NCBI RefSeq assembly: GCF_014217565.1
Contig: NZ_CP043661.1
Coordinates: 2,790,001-2,854,000, forward strand
Length of the DNA: 64,000 nucleotides
Source of the DNA: Kribbella qitaiheensis
GTDB lineage: Bacteria; Actinomycetota; Actinomycetes; Propionibacteriales; Kribbellaceae
Direction: 5' to 3'
Below are positions 8,835 through 16,829 of the stretch, piece after piece. Every line of letters begins with the position of its first letter. The stretch's first letter is position 1. The notes below the pieces were generated by a model. That model made no database searches. It saw nothing but the letters and a program-made list of their open reading frames with translations, and was not told the origin of the DNA. The translations under genes were made by a program, and so were the position numbers.

Positions 8835-9209
8835 GTGAATGCCGCCGCTCTGCTGTTGGTGCTGGGTCTGCTGATCACTGCCCTGGTCGCGGGAATCACC
8901 GCTGCCCGCCAGGCCCGCCGGCTCCCGGCAGCCCGTACGCCGTCGGCCCCAACCCGCGGCTCCGACTTTCCCCCGCCCATGCAGCGGCAGGACCCGTCTG
9001 TCGATGAACTCCCCAGCCGCGAGCGACCCCGCCCGAAGCCGCCCGCCGAGACCCCCTTCGAAGATGACGCGAACTACCGCGCTTTCCGGGCCGCCCTCGA
9101 CGCCCACTCCAAGATCGCGGACCGCAAGGCCCTCTACTCCAACCTGCTGTTCTTCGCCGCCGGAGTCCTGGCCAGCATCCTCACCACTCTCCTGGTCCAC
9201 CCGCTCTGA
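8835..9209 (+). CDS. Small two-membrane-segment protein, function unknown
   Basis: A 124-residue protein with an N-terminal hydrophobic segment (LLLVLGLLITALVAGITAA), a Pro/Arg-rich linker (residues about 28-72), a charged helix (DDANYRAFRAALDAHSKIADRK) and a C-terminal membrane segment (LLFFAAGVLASILTTLLV). It starts with GTG at 8835; TAAAGT lies seven bases upstream, the position of a -10 box for a leaderless transcript. I recognise no family. Confidence 0.6.
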   Translation: MNAAALLLVLGLLITALVAGITAARQARRLPAARTPSAPTRGSDFPPPMQRQDPSVDELPSRERPRPKPPAETPFEDDANYRAFRAALDAHSKIADRKALYSNLLFFAAGVLASILTTLLVHPL

Positions 9210-9236
9210 ACCCCCGCGTCCCGCGAACCGCCTGCC

Positions 9237-9608
9237 TCAAACGCTGAGATGCTCATGCAGCATCAGCCACCGGCCATCCCGGCGAACCATCACATTGGTC
9301 CCCCGGCCGGCACCCGAGATCTCCTGACCGTCCTGGACCCCAACCCAGCTGAAGCGATACCGCACCACAGCCGAGTCCTCAGCTGCCGCGACCCACTCGA
9401 CATCGCTGATCCGGTAGACCTCATCCTCGATCACCCGAAAGTTGTGCTCGACGGCCTCCATCACGGCTGCCCGACCAACGAACGACCCGGTCGTGAACCA
9501 ATACACGGCATCCTCCGCAAGAAGCTCCCCCCACGGCCCAACCAGATGCCCATTGGTCCGCCGCTCGTACTCCCGCCAAAACTCCACCAACTCCGCCCGC
9601 ACCGTCAT
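9237..9608 (-). CDS. NTF2-like / SnoaL-type protein
   Basis: A 123-residue protein with the alpha+beta cone layout of the NTF2-like superfamily: an N-terminal helix (AELVEFWREYERRTNG), LLAEDAVYWFTTGSFVGRAAVMEAVEHNF, and C-terminal strands (SAVVRYRFSWVGVQDGQEISG, TNVMVRRDGRWLMLHEHLSV). Family members are ketosteroid-isomerase-like enzymes or ligand-binding proteins; the substrate cannot be inferred. I chose the ATG at 9608; upstream in-frame sequence is unrelated. Confidence 0.78.
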   Translation of the reverse strand: MTVRAELVEFWREYERRTNGHLVGPWGELLAEDAVYWFTTGSFVGRAAVMEAVEHNFRVIEDEVYRISDVEWVAAAEDSAVVRYRFSWVGVQDGQEISGAGRGTNVMVRRDGRWLMLHEHLSV

Positions 9609-9690
9609 CCCCCAGACGCTACTTGCACCCACCGACACCTCCCGCGCTGTGGTCGTACTGCGCTCTGCGCGGTGGTTGTAGGCACAGCCT

Positions 9691-9986
9691 CTACTCGTCC
9701 CGATCAGCCCAGGGCAGCGCACGGGAGTCCCCTGGATAGAGGACGCACCACAGCGCGATGACGACAGGCCAGTAGGTGGCAACCGCGACGAGACCGTAAA
9801 GCGGCTTAGAGGTCTGGCCCACCCAGTCGGCGTGCCCATGCCCCTTCGCCCACTCGGCGGCCAGCACAACCAAACCCCGAACCCCGCAAGAAAGATCGCA
9901 CCCCAGGTCCACCGCATGGCGCTAGTCGCCCTGCGAGCCTTCCACCGCCGCACCCAGGACCGCGAGTGTCCGGGACTGTCCGCCAT
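9691..9986 (-). pseudogene. Small membrane-protein gene with a probable one-base deletion
   Basis: From ATG 9986 one frame reads MADSPGHSRSWVRRWKARRA, then a hydrophobic run AMRWTWGAIFLAGFGVW. A second frame continues it as LVVLAAEWAKGHGHADWVGQ and a second membrane segment LVAVATYWPVVIALWCVLY, ending DSRALPWADRDE. Adding one base near 9875 joins them into a two-helix membrane protein of about 98 residues. No known family. Confidence 0.4.
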
Positions 9987-10093
9987 GCCAGGAACTATGC
10001 CCCACCACAAGCCGACTCCCACACCTGCCCAGGATGTTCGGCGCGGTCGTCGCCGACTCGTCACTTCGTTGACAAGCCGGGCCAGTCTGTGCC

Positions 10094-10606
10094 CTACCGC
10101 GCGGTGTGCGGGTTCTCTACGTCGCTTTGACGGACGATTTCGTCCACGACGTCAGCGAGCGGCGCGGTGGCATCGACGACGATCCCGTCTTTGGGGATGT
10201 CCTCTTTCGTTTGATGCAATCGCAAAACAGATTCACGCTCTGCCTGTTTTCCGCCCCACTCATCTTCCGATCGCCCGCGCAGCCGCCGATCCAAGGTGTC
10301 ACGGTCAACCTCCAGGACAAAGACACCATCGAACAAATCGATGAACCTCGAGAAGTTCCTGGAACCACCGCAGAAGAACGTGACCGGATCATCCTGGCTG
10401 GCAACCAGCGTTCTGACCCTGTCTACATCCCAAATGTGATGCTCATGCATGAAGCCATCCGTAGGATGGCCAGTCTCAGGATCACCTTGGTAGGCCAGCT
10501 CATTGTCCCCATTGACGGCGTAGAAACCACGCCGCTGCAATTCTTTACATACCGAAGTCTTACCAGTACCGGAAACGCCTTCAATCAAGTAATTCTTGAT
10601 GCCCAT
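10094..10606 (-). CDS. P-loop kinase-like protein
   Basis: A 170-residue single-domain P-loop NTPase beginning MGIKNYLIEGVSGTGKTSVC, with the Walker A GVSGTGKTS at residues 10-18 and a lid-like Arg-rich segment (DTLDRRLRGRSEDEWG). It resembles small adenylate/nucleoside-kinase-fold proteins; the substrate is unknown. Codon use is clearly AT-richer than in the neighbours (many AAT, AAG, GAA and CAA codons), which suggests acquisition by transfer. I chose the first ATG (10606). Confidence 0.75.
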   Translation of the reverse strand: MGIKNYLIEGVSGTGKTSVCKELQRRGFYAVNGDNELAYQGDPETGHPTDGFMHEHHIWDVDRVRTLVASQDDPVTFFCGGSRNFSRFIDLFDGVFVLEVDRDTLDRRLRGRSEDEWGGKQAERESVLRLHQTKEDIPKDGIVVDATAPLADVVDEIVRQSDVENPHTAR

Positions 10607-10621
10607 CGTCAGATGATACAA

Positions 10622-10946
10622 ACCAACGACCCCCGCAAGCAGCGACGATGGAGTCCTGAGCGTGAACCCGGCCCAGCCTCAGCAAGCGATGCCCGCAACG
10701 ATCTCATTCACCGCGGCCCGCTCGGCCGACTCACCGAACTCCACACTCCAGAGCGCCCCGTCCACCCCGGTCCACGCTAGGTTTCTACTCACTCCGGCCC
10801 GAGCGTGGACCGGCCCAGTTCGCGTCTGCTCGTCCACCCGGGTCCACATCGTTTGTTAGCAAATCCGTTAGCAAAGGCGGGGTCCGCTGTCCGGGGAGAT
10901 GAGACAGTTGAGCACACTCAGATCACGCGGCTTGGGAGGGGAAGCT
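10622..10946. other. Non-coding stretch with short repeats and a stem-loop
   Basis: No convincing gene. It contains the perfect inverted repeat CCGGTCCACGCT (10767-10778) / AGCGTGGACCGG (10802-10813), two similar direct sequences TCCACCCCGGTCCAC (about 10761) and TCCACCCGGGTCCAC (about 10834), and the tandem motif GTTAGCAAATCC-GTTAGCAAA just after. Arrays like this occur at recombinase arm or attachment sites, and a recombinase remnant lies at 13014. Confidence 0.45.
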
Positions 10947-11276
10947 ATGGCGCTGGTGAAGAAAGGTTCTCGAGCCATCGTCGTCGACGGTGTGATGTAC
11001 CGATGGCGGCTGCGCGGGCGGCCAACCTACAGCCAGGGCCTTTGCTGGTCGCCCTGCACCTTCGCGGTGGAGCACGCTGAGGACCCGGGTTCCACGCTTG
11101 CGGTCACAACGAACCAGCCGCACCCCAGCAACTGGATAGGCCAGGCCCCCAAGGCAGTTCTGCCCTCCGACGTCGCTCGCGCCATTCGGCTCGCCCTCGA
11201 ACGCGGGTGGACTCCCATGAACTCCGGCTCGCCGTTCGCGCTGGACCTGTCTCAGGGATTCACAACCTGGACTTGA
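10947..11276 (+). CDS. Conserved hypothetical protein
   Basis: A 109-residue soluble protein reading MALVKKGSRAIVVDGVMYRW with conserved-looking blocks PTYSQGLCWSPCTFAVEHA, HPSNWIGQAPKAVLPSDVAR and ALERGWTPMNSGSPFALDL. It resembles small hypothetical proteins seen widely in actinobacteria and planctomycetes, with no assigned function. ATG 10947 is preceded by a strong GGGAGGGGAAG ribosome binding site, which decides the start. It lies just outside the IS110-family element. Confidence 0.7.
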   Translation: MALVKKGSRAIVVDGVMYRWRLRGRPTYSQGLCWSPCTFAVEHAEDPGSTLAVTTNQPHPSNWIGQAPKAVLPSDVARAIRLALERGWTPMNSGSPFALDLSQGFTTWT

Positions 11277-11501
11277 CGTGACGGCGATGCGCCGACATGC
11301 ACCCGACTGCCCGCTCCTTGACACAGCTCGACCCCGCGTCTTCCCGTCTGCCGTTCAGCCCACGCGTAGCGCGATCAGGAGCTGACTGGGCTGAGCGGCA
11401 GGCGAGAAGACGCCCCGTTACCTTTTTCGTGGCTCCTGATCAAGGGGCTGCTGGTCGCCAGGCCCGGCATGACTTATGCCCCCGGTCGAGGTTCATGATC
11501 C

Positions 11502-11649
11502 GGGGGGTGGTGTCACCGGGTTTGGCGGCATCGAGGGACCGCTGATAGGGACACGGCCGCCCGTGAGGGGTAGGTCTCGTCGTAACGTGGCTGCCGGCCG
11601 TCGATGCCTGACTGGCAGACCAGCAACGACGACACGAAAGACACCGCGA
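11502..11649 (+). ncRNA. Candidate bridge-RNA region of the IS110-family element
   Basis: This is the left non-coding part of the element, immediately 5' of the transposase. In IS110-group elements this interval encodes the bridge RNA whose two loops pair with target and donor DNA. Short complementary stretches are visible but I cannot assign the loops by eye. The call rests on position and family knowledge, not on a recognised covariance model. Confidence 0.35.
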
Positions 11650-12842
11650 GTGAACCACGACTACAACGTCTTCCTCGGCCTGGACGTCGGCAAAAGCGAC
11701 CACCACGCCGTCGGGATGGACCCCACCGGGCGGAAGTTGCACGACGCGCCGCTGCCCAACAGCGAACCGGAACTGCGGGCGATGTTCGACAAACTCGCCG
11801 CCCACGGACCGATCCTGATCGTGGTCGACCAGCCCAACACGATCTGCGCGCTCCCAGTCACGGTGGCCCGGGCCTGCGGCCACGACGTGGCCTACCTTCC
11901 CGGGCTGGCAATGCGCCGGATCGCCGACCTGTATCCCGGCAACGCCAAAACCGATGCCCGCGACGCCTTCATCATCGCCGACGCCGCCCGCACACTGGCC
12001 CACGCACTACGCAGCATCGACGTCGACGACGAAGCCCTCGCCGAGCTCGACGTACTGCTCGGCTACGACGACGACCTCGCCGCCGAAGCGACCCGGCTCA
12101 GTAACCGCATCCGCGGACTGCTCACCGGTATCCACCCCGCCCTCGAACGCGTCCTCGGACCCAAAATCGCCCACCCCGCAGTACTGGAAATCCTCAGCCT
12201 CTGCGGCGGACCAACCGGGATCCGCACAGCCGGACGCCGCAAGCTGACCACGATCGCCACCAAACACGCACCCCGCATGGGCACCAAACTCGTCGCCCAG
12301 ATCCTCACCGCACTCGACGAACAGACCGTCATTGTCCCCGGCACCACGCCGCCGACACCGTCCTGCCACGCCTGACCGAAAGCCTCAAAACCGTCCTCGC
12401 ACAACGCAAAACCGTCGCCGGCGAAGTCGAGGAGATCCTTGATACGCACCCTCTCGCCCAGGTCCTGATCTCGCTGCCCGGCATCGGCATCAGGACCGCA
12501 GCACGCATCCTCCTCGAGATCGGCGACGCCTCCGCCTTCAAAACCTCCGGACACCTGGCCGCCTACGCCGGCATCGCGCCCGTCACCCACCACTCCGGCA
12601 CCAGCATCAGAGGCGAACACCCCGCCCGCAGCGGCAACCGCAAACTCAAACGCGCCTTCTTCCTCGCCGCCTTCGCCGCCCTGTCCGACCCCACCAGCCG
12701 CGCCTACTACGACCGCAAACGCGCCGAAGGCAAGAAACACAACGCAGCCCTCATCTGCCTCGCCCGACGCCGCTGCGACGTCCTGTACGCCATACTCCGC
12801 ACCAAAACCCCCTACCAACCACCCGCACTCCGCGCCGCTTGA
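11650..12842 (+). pseudogene. IS110-family transposase, one-base frameshift
   Basis: Starts GTG 11650 (MNHDYNVFLGLDVGKSDHHA), with the RuvC-like DEDD domain: Asp in GLDVGKS, VVDQPN, and the YPGNAKTDARDAFIIAD block. The C-terminal transposase_20 domain (ISLPGIGIRTAARILLEIGD, AAYAGIAPVTHHSGTSIRG, GNRKLKRAFFLAAF) is intact but in another frame. Restoring one base between 12345 and 12346 gives ...VPGTDAADTVLPRLTES, the expected family sequence, so a single deletion disrupts the gene. Termination at 12842 is in the restored frame. Programmed frameshifting is not usual in this family, so it is probably inactive. Confidence 0.85.
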
Positions 12843-13013
12843 CGAACCCCATAGGGACACCCCCCTGACCGATTAGACCCGTCATCCCAGAGTCGCGAGG
12901 CCCCGCCGAAGTCAGGTCGTTGGTCCTGAGTAAGACACCGAGAGCGGCCGACAGTAATACACCGAGGTGCATCCCGGCCCGGCAGTTCTGCCGACCCTAG
13001 GTGTCCCGGAGAG

Positions 13014-13190
13014 ATGACAAAAGACGGCGGTGAACGGCCGGATGCGCACGTCCGCGCCGCGCCCCGGCTGAAGCCGCTCCCTCCGGCGCGCCTGTATGAC
13101 CTGCGTCACAATCACGCCACCATGCTCCTGACTGCTGGCGTCCCGGGCCACGTCGCCGCTGAACGGCTGGGTCACGCCGACCCGGCCCTC
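13014..13190 (+). pseudogene. Tyrosine recombinase (integrase) C-terminal remnant
   Basis: The translated piece LYDLRHNHATMLLTAGVPGHVAAERLGHADPAL carries the catalytic Arg-xx-His block and the GH pair of the tyrosine recombinase/phage integrase C-terminal domain. The upstream catalytic half and the downstream Tyr-containing segment are absent; homology stops at about 13190 where a tandem repeat array begins. It lies between the IS110 element and tRNA-Gln, a common integration target, so it is probably the scar of a lost integrative element. Confidence 0.75.
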
Positions 13191-13502
13191 AGCGCCCAGC
13201 TGCCTGCACGCGCCGACGACCTGCGGCAGCCCTCTCGTCTGTCTTTTGCTCTTGTCTGTTTTGCTATTGGCTTCCACCTGGTGTGGCGGAACGGCCGCTA
13301 TCCGAGCTCCCCAGCGCTCAGCTGCCTGCAGGCGCCGACGGCCTGCGGTAGCTCTCTCGTCTGTCATTGTTGTTGTCTAGTCTTGCTCTTGGCTTCTTCT
13401 TGCTGCCTGGTTCGGGTTGGTGGCGGTTCGGTTGCTCTTCGAACTCGCCAGCGCCTGGCTGCCTGCACGCTCCGACAGCCTGCGGCAGCTCTCTTATTTC
13501 TC
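13190..13502 (+). repeat. Three-copy structured tandem repeat
   Basis: A 54-base block occurs three times at 13190-13243, 13312-13365 and 13449-13502, spaced 122 and 137 bases. Each copy has the stem arms GCTGCC...GGCAGC (GGTAGC in copy 2, still pairable by G-U) around CCTGCACGC-CCGAC, and each is followed by a T-rich tract on the forward strand. The intervening sequence is diverged. No open reading frame across the array looks real. Confidence 0.75.
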
Positions 13503-13583
13503 GTGTTCTTGTTGTCTGTTCTGAGTCTGTGGTTGTCCTGTCCTGGCTGGTGAGTCCACCTCGCGGGTGGGTGGGCATGAGAA

Positions 13584-13617
13584 AACCCCCAGGTCAGAAG
13601 GCTCTGACCTGGGGGTT
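13584..13617 (-). terminator. Intrinsic terminator of tRNA-Gln
   Basis: Reverse-strand hairpin AACCCCCAGGTCAGA / TCTGACCTGGGGGTT with a four-base loop, followed on that strand by TTCTC. It begins a few bases after the tRNA 3' end and should end its transcript. Confidence 0.85.
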
Positions 13618-13624
13618 CGTGGTG

Positions 13625-13696
13625 CTCCCCCGCCTGGTTTCGATCCAGATCTTCGAGATTCAAAGTCTCGCGGGCTGCCGATTACCCCACGGGGGA
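13625..13696 (-). tRNA. tRNA-Gln (anticodon UUG)
   Basis: The 72-base reverse-strand sequence folds as a cloverleaf: acceptor TCCCCCG/CGGGGGA with discriminator G, D arm GGGTAATCGGCAGCCC, anticodon stem CGAGA/TCTCG with loop CTTTGAA (anticodon TTG), and T arm around GGATCGAAACC. The CCA end is not encoded. It is followed by a strong terminator, so it is a single transcript. Integrative elements often use tRNA 3' ends; a recombinase remnant sits 430 bases away. Confidence 0.95.
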
Positions 13697-13754
13697 TCGC
13701 TGTGTCGCCGGAACAGTGTGCCATGAGTGAGGGGGTGACACGCGAAGGGGTTCC

Positions 13755-13791
13755 TTACCTACGGAGGCGTAGGTTACGGTTGCGTAGGTAA
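13755..13791. promoter_or_regulatory. Palindromic operator upstream of the desaturase
   Basis: TTACCTACG (13755-13763) and CGTAGGTTA (13768-13776) form an inverted repeat, and a third half-site CGTAGGTAA follows at 13783-13791. It ends 27 bases before the desaturase start. Palindromes of the ACCTACG/CGTAGGT type are typical of TetR regulators of actinobacterial desaturases, and a TetR gene lies directly downstream of the desaturase, so autoregulation of the pair is a reasonable inference. Confidence 0.65.
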
Positions 13792-13818
13792 CCCGTCCAA
13801 CGTCACGAGGGATACGCC

Positions 13819-14799
13819 ATGACTCCAGTAGCCGCACCGGAGGCGCCTACAGGCGCTCAGCAGGCCGTCGAGTTCGACACCGACAAGGGCACGCTCGGCA
13901 GTGAACAGAAGGGTTTCTGGGAGCAGTTGGCCCTGGCGCTGTTCATCGGGATCCCCTTCCTCGCGCTGCTGGCAGCGGTGCCGGTCGCGTGGGGCGGCTT
14001 CCTCGGCTGGCACGACGTCGTACTCGCGGTCGTGTTCTACACGCTCAGCGGCCACGGCATCTCGATCGGCTTCCATCGGTACTTCACCCACAAGTCCTTC
14101 AAGCCGAACCGCCCGCTCAAGTACGCGCTCGCGATCGCCGGCTCGCTCGCGATCGAGGGTCCGGTGGTCCGCTGGGTGGCCGACCATCGCAAGCATCACA
14201 AGTTCTCCGACCGCGAAGGCGATCCGCACAGCCCGTGGAAGTACGGCACCAGCCTCGGCGCGCTCAGCAAAGGTTTCATGCACGCGCACATCGGCTGGCT
14301 GTTCGACACCGAGCAGACCCCGCAGCGGCAGTACGCGCCGGATCTGCTGAAGGACCGTGACATCGTCCGCGTCTCCCGGATGTTCCCCGCGCTGGTCCTC
14401 TTCTCGCTGCTCGCCCCCGCGCTGATCGGCGGCCTGTGGTCCTGGTCGATCGAGGGTGCGCTGACCGCGTTCTTCTGGGCGAGCCTGATCCGGATCGGCC
14501 TGCTGCACCACGTCACCTGGTCGATCAACTCGATCTGCCACACGATCGGCGATCGCCCGTTCAGGAGCCGGGACAAGTCCGGCAACGTCTGGTGGCTGGC
14601 GATCCTCAGCCAGGGCGAGTCGTGGCACAACCTGCACCATTCCGACCCGACCTGCGCGCGCCACGGCGTACTCAAAGGTCAGCTCGACACGTCGGCGAGG
14701 TCGATCTGGTTCTTCGAGAAGTGCGGTTGGGTGTCCGATGTCCGCTGGCCGGTCAAGGAACGTCTGGAGGCTCGTCGCGTTCGTGCCGCCGAGGTCTGA
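13819..14799 (+). CDS. Acyl-CoA desaturase (delta-9 type)
   Basis: Membrane di-iron fatty acid desaturase, 326 aa, introducing a cis double bond into saturated acyl-CoA to tune membrane fluidity. The three histidine boxes are intact: HRYFTH, DHRKHHKFSD and SWHNLHHS. Hydrophobic segments FIGIPFLALLAAVPVAWGGF, DVVLAVVFYTLSGHG and VLFSLLAPALIGGLW flank them. It is preceded by a palindromic operator and followed by a TetR gene on the same strand, its likely repressor. Confidence 0.95.
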   Translation: MTPVAAPEAPTGAQQAVEFDTDKGTLGSEQKGFWEQLALALFIGIPFLALLAAVPVAWGGFLGWHDVVLAVVFYTLSGHGISIGFHRYFTHKSFKPNRPLKYALAIAGSLAIEGPVVRWVADHRKHHKFSDREGDPHSPWKYGTSLGALSKGFMHAHIGWLFDTEQTPQRQYAPDLLKDRDIVRVSRMFPALVLFSLLAPALIGGLWSWSIEGALTAFFWASLIRIGLLHHVTWSINSICHTIGDRPFRSRDKSGNVWWLAILSQGESWHNLHHSDPTCARHGVLKGQLDTSARSIWFFEKCGWVSDVRWPVKERLEARRVRAAEV

Positions 14800-14870
14800 A
14801 GAGGTCTTCAGCCGGTAAATCTCCCACGCGACAACACCTATGTACGGCATGATGCTGACGTGATCTCGAC

Positions 14871-15512
14871 GTGACGGAACCGAAGCCAAGGCGCTCTCCC
14901 CGGGTCCGGATGACGAGTGCGGATCGACGCGAGCAACTCATCAACATCGCCCGCGGACTGTTCGCCGAGAAGGGGTACGAGGCGACCTCGGTCGAGGAGA
15001 TCGCTGCCCGCGCAGAGGTCTCCAAGCCGGTCGTCTACGAACACTTCGGCGGCAAAGAGGGCCTGTACGCCGTGGTGGTGGACCGCGAGGTGCGCAAACT
15101 GCTCGACACGGTCACGGCCTCGCTCACCGCGGGTCGCGCGCACGAACTCGTCGAGCAGGCCGCGCTCGCCCTGCTCGACTACATCGAGAGCTCGTCCGAC
15201 GGTTTCCGGATCCTGGTCCGCGATTCGCCGGTCGGCAGCTCCACCGGCTCGTTCATCTCGATCCTGAGCGATGTCGGGACCAGGGTCGAGCACATCCTGG
15301 CCGAGGAGTTCAAGCGCCGCGGGCTGGATCCGAAGTTCGCCCCGATGTACGCGCAGATGCTGGTCGGCATGGTCGCGCTGACCGGTCAGTGGTGGCTCGA
15401 CGTCCGCCGGCCGAAGAAGCCTGACGTGGCAGCTCACCTGGTCAACCTGGCCTGGAACGGCCTGTCCGGCCTCGAGGCGAAACCGACCCTCTCCACCCGC
15501 CCGCACAAGTAG
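14871..15512 (+). CDS. TetR-family transcriptional regulator
   Basis: A 213-residue regulator with an N-terminal TetR helix-turn-helix (RREQLINIARGLFAEKGYEA, TSVEEIAARAEVSKPVVYEHF, GGKEGLYAVVV) and a helical C-terminal ligand domain that ends MVALTGQWWLDVRRP. Starts GTG 14871. Placed 71 bases downstream of the desaturase, so it probably senses acyl-CoA state and controls the operator at 13755; that is inference from context. Confidence 0.9.
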   Translation: MTEPKPRRSPRVRMTSADRREQLINIARGLFAEKGYEATSVEEIAARAEVSKPVVYEHFGGKEGLYAVVVDREVRKLLDTVTASLTAGRAHELVEQAALALLDYIESSSDGFRILVRDSPVGSSTGSFISILSDVGTRVEHILAEEFKRRGLDPKFAPMYAQMLVGMVALTGQWWLDVRRPKKPDVAAHLVNLAWNGLSGLEAKPTLSTRPHK

Positions 15513-15641
15513 GCACGCCACCGCAGTACGGCGAGGCCGCACAAGTAAGCACCGCCCACAAGCAAGCAAGACCACGGTAGGACGGCGAGTTCCGCCCGTG
15601 GCATGACTTGGCGGGCAGTGAATCGCCGTACCCTGGCCCGC

Positions 15642-16829
15642 ATGACGGGGATCCTGACCGCGCGCGAGCTACCGGCGAAGAGCAAGGCGTTCGACCTCTT
15701 GTTCGCCGGCGCGCTGACACTGTTCTTCGGGCTGATCTCCCTCACCCAGGAACATTTCGGCGGAATCCTCGGGCTGCTCATGCTGGTCCCGCTGATCTGG
15801 CGCCGTACCCATCCCGAGCTCATCTTCTTCGGCGTCTCGGCGGTCGCCGTCTTCCAATGGCTCATCGGGATCCACCTGCAGGGCGGAAACGTCGGCCTAC
15901 TCGTGGCGCTCTACGCGATCTCCGTGTACGGCGAAGTGCGCTACAGCCGGATCGCCCTGGCCGTCGGCGGCATGGGCGTCCTGATGGCGACGGCTCGCTA
16001 CAACACGAGCAGCGACTGGCGTCAGCAGGCCACCATGATGGTGTCGCTGGGAGCACTCGTGTTCGGCATCTGGGCCTTCGGCGAACGCCGCCGGACCAGA
16101 GGCATGTACGTGCAGCAGCTCGAGGAACGCGCCGCCCAGCTCGAACGCGACCGCGACCGCGAGTCCAAGCTGGCCGTCTCGAACGAGCGGACCCGGATCG
16201 CCCGCGAGATCCACGACGTCGTCGCGCACGGGTTGTCGATCATGATCGTCCAGGCCGACGGAGGCCTGTACGCCGCGGACGCGTCGCCCGAGCAGGCAAA
16301 GAAGGCGCTGGCCACCATCGGCGACACCGGCCGCGCCTCGCTCACCGAGATGCGCAAGATGCTCGGCCTCCTGAAGCAGGACGCCCAGCCCAGCGACGTG
16401 GATCCGAACCAGCCCCGCCCGCAACCTGGCGTCTCCTCGCTGCCCGAGCTGATCGACAACGTCCGCCAGACCGGGCTCTCGGTCGACTACGAGGTGACCG
16501 GCACACCGCGGAATCTCCCCGCGTTGCTGGGCCTCACGGCGTACCGGATCGTTCAGGAAGGGCTGACAAACACGCTGAAACACGCCGGGCCGGGAGCTCG
16601 GACGTCCGTCCTGCTGGACTTCGGGCGCGAGATGCTGACCGTGGTGGTCACCGACGACGGCCGCGGTGCCGGCCTGGTGCCGGGCAGCGATCCGGGGCAC
16701 GGCCTGATCGGGATGCGGCAACGCGCCTCGATCTCCGGCGGTACGGTGAGCGCCGGACCGAAAACGGGCGGCGGTTACGAAGTGATCGCCAAGCTGCCGT
16801 ACAACCTGCCTGCTGGAGGAGATCAGTGA
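15642..16829 (+). CDS. Two-component sensor histidine kinase (NarL-partner, HisKA_3 type)
   Basis: A 395-residue kinase with four or more N-terminal membrane helices, a linker coiled coil (QQLEERAAQLERDRDRESK), the phosphoacceptor block ERTRIAREIHDVVAHGLSIM and an ATPase domain ending with DDGRGAGL and GHGLIGMRQRA. No extracellular sensor domain is visible, as in intramembrane-sensing kinases. ATG 15642 is preceded at the right distance by TACCCT, a -10-like box, so the message may be leaderless; an upstream ATG at 15603 is in frame. It overlaps the response regulator start. Confidence 0.93.
   Translation: MTGILTARELPAKSKAFDLLFAGALTLFFGLISLTQEHFGGILGLLMLVPLIWRRTHPELIFFGVSAVAVFQWLIGIHLQGGNVGLLVALYAISVYGEVRYSRIALAVGGMGVLMATARYNTSSDWRQQATMMVSLGALVFGIWAFGERRRTRGMYVQQLEERAAQLERDRDRESKLAVSNERTRIAREIHDVVAHGLSIMIVQADGGLYAADASPEQAKKALATIGDTGRASLTEMRKMLGLLKQDAQPSDVDPNQPRPQPGVSSLPELIDNVRQTGLSVDYEVTGTPRNLPALLGLTAYRIVQEGLTNTLKHAGPGARTSVLLDFGREMLTVVVTDDGRGAGLVPGSDPGHGLIGMRQRASISGGTVSAGPKTGGGYEVIAKLPYNLPAGGDQ

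Larger units (their letters stand above)
11502..12865 (+). mobile_element. IS110-family insertion sequence, transposase frameshifted
   Basis: The unit contains a DEDD-type IS110 transposase with about 148 bases of non-coding DNA on its left and under 25 on its right. Boundaries are approximate: GGGGGGTG at 11502-11509 mirrors CACCCCCC at 12858-12865, and the decamer ATAGGGACAC occurs near both ends (11545-11554 and 12851-12860). IS110-group elements have no long terminal inverted repeats and encode a bridge RNA in the left non-coding region, which fits this layout. No host target duplication was identified. Confidence 0.7.

Noticed and set aside
15608..16825. Long forward frame upstream of, and in frame with, the response regulator
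   Set aside because: Only the part from GTG 16826 is a conserved protein; the rest is an out-of-frame reading of the kinase gene.
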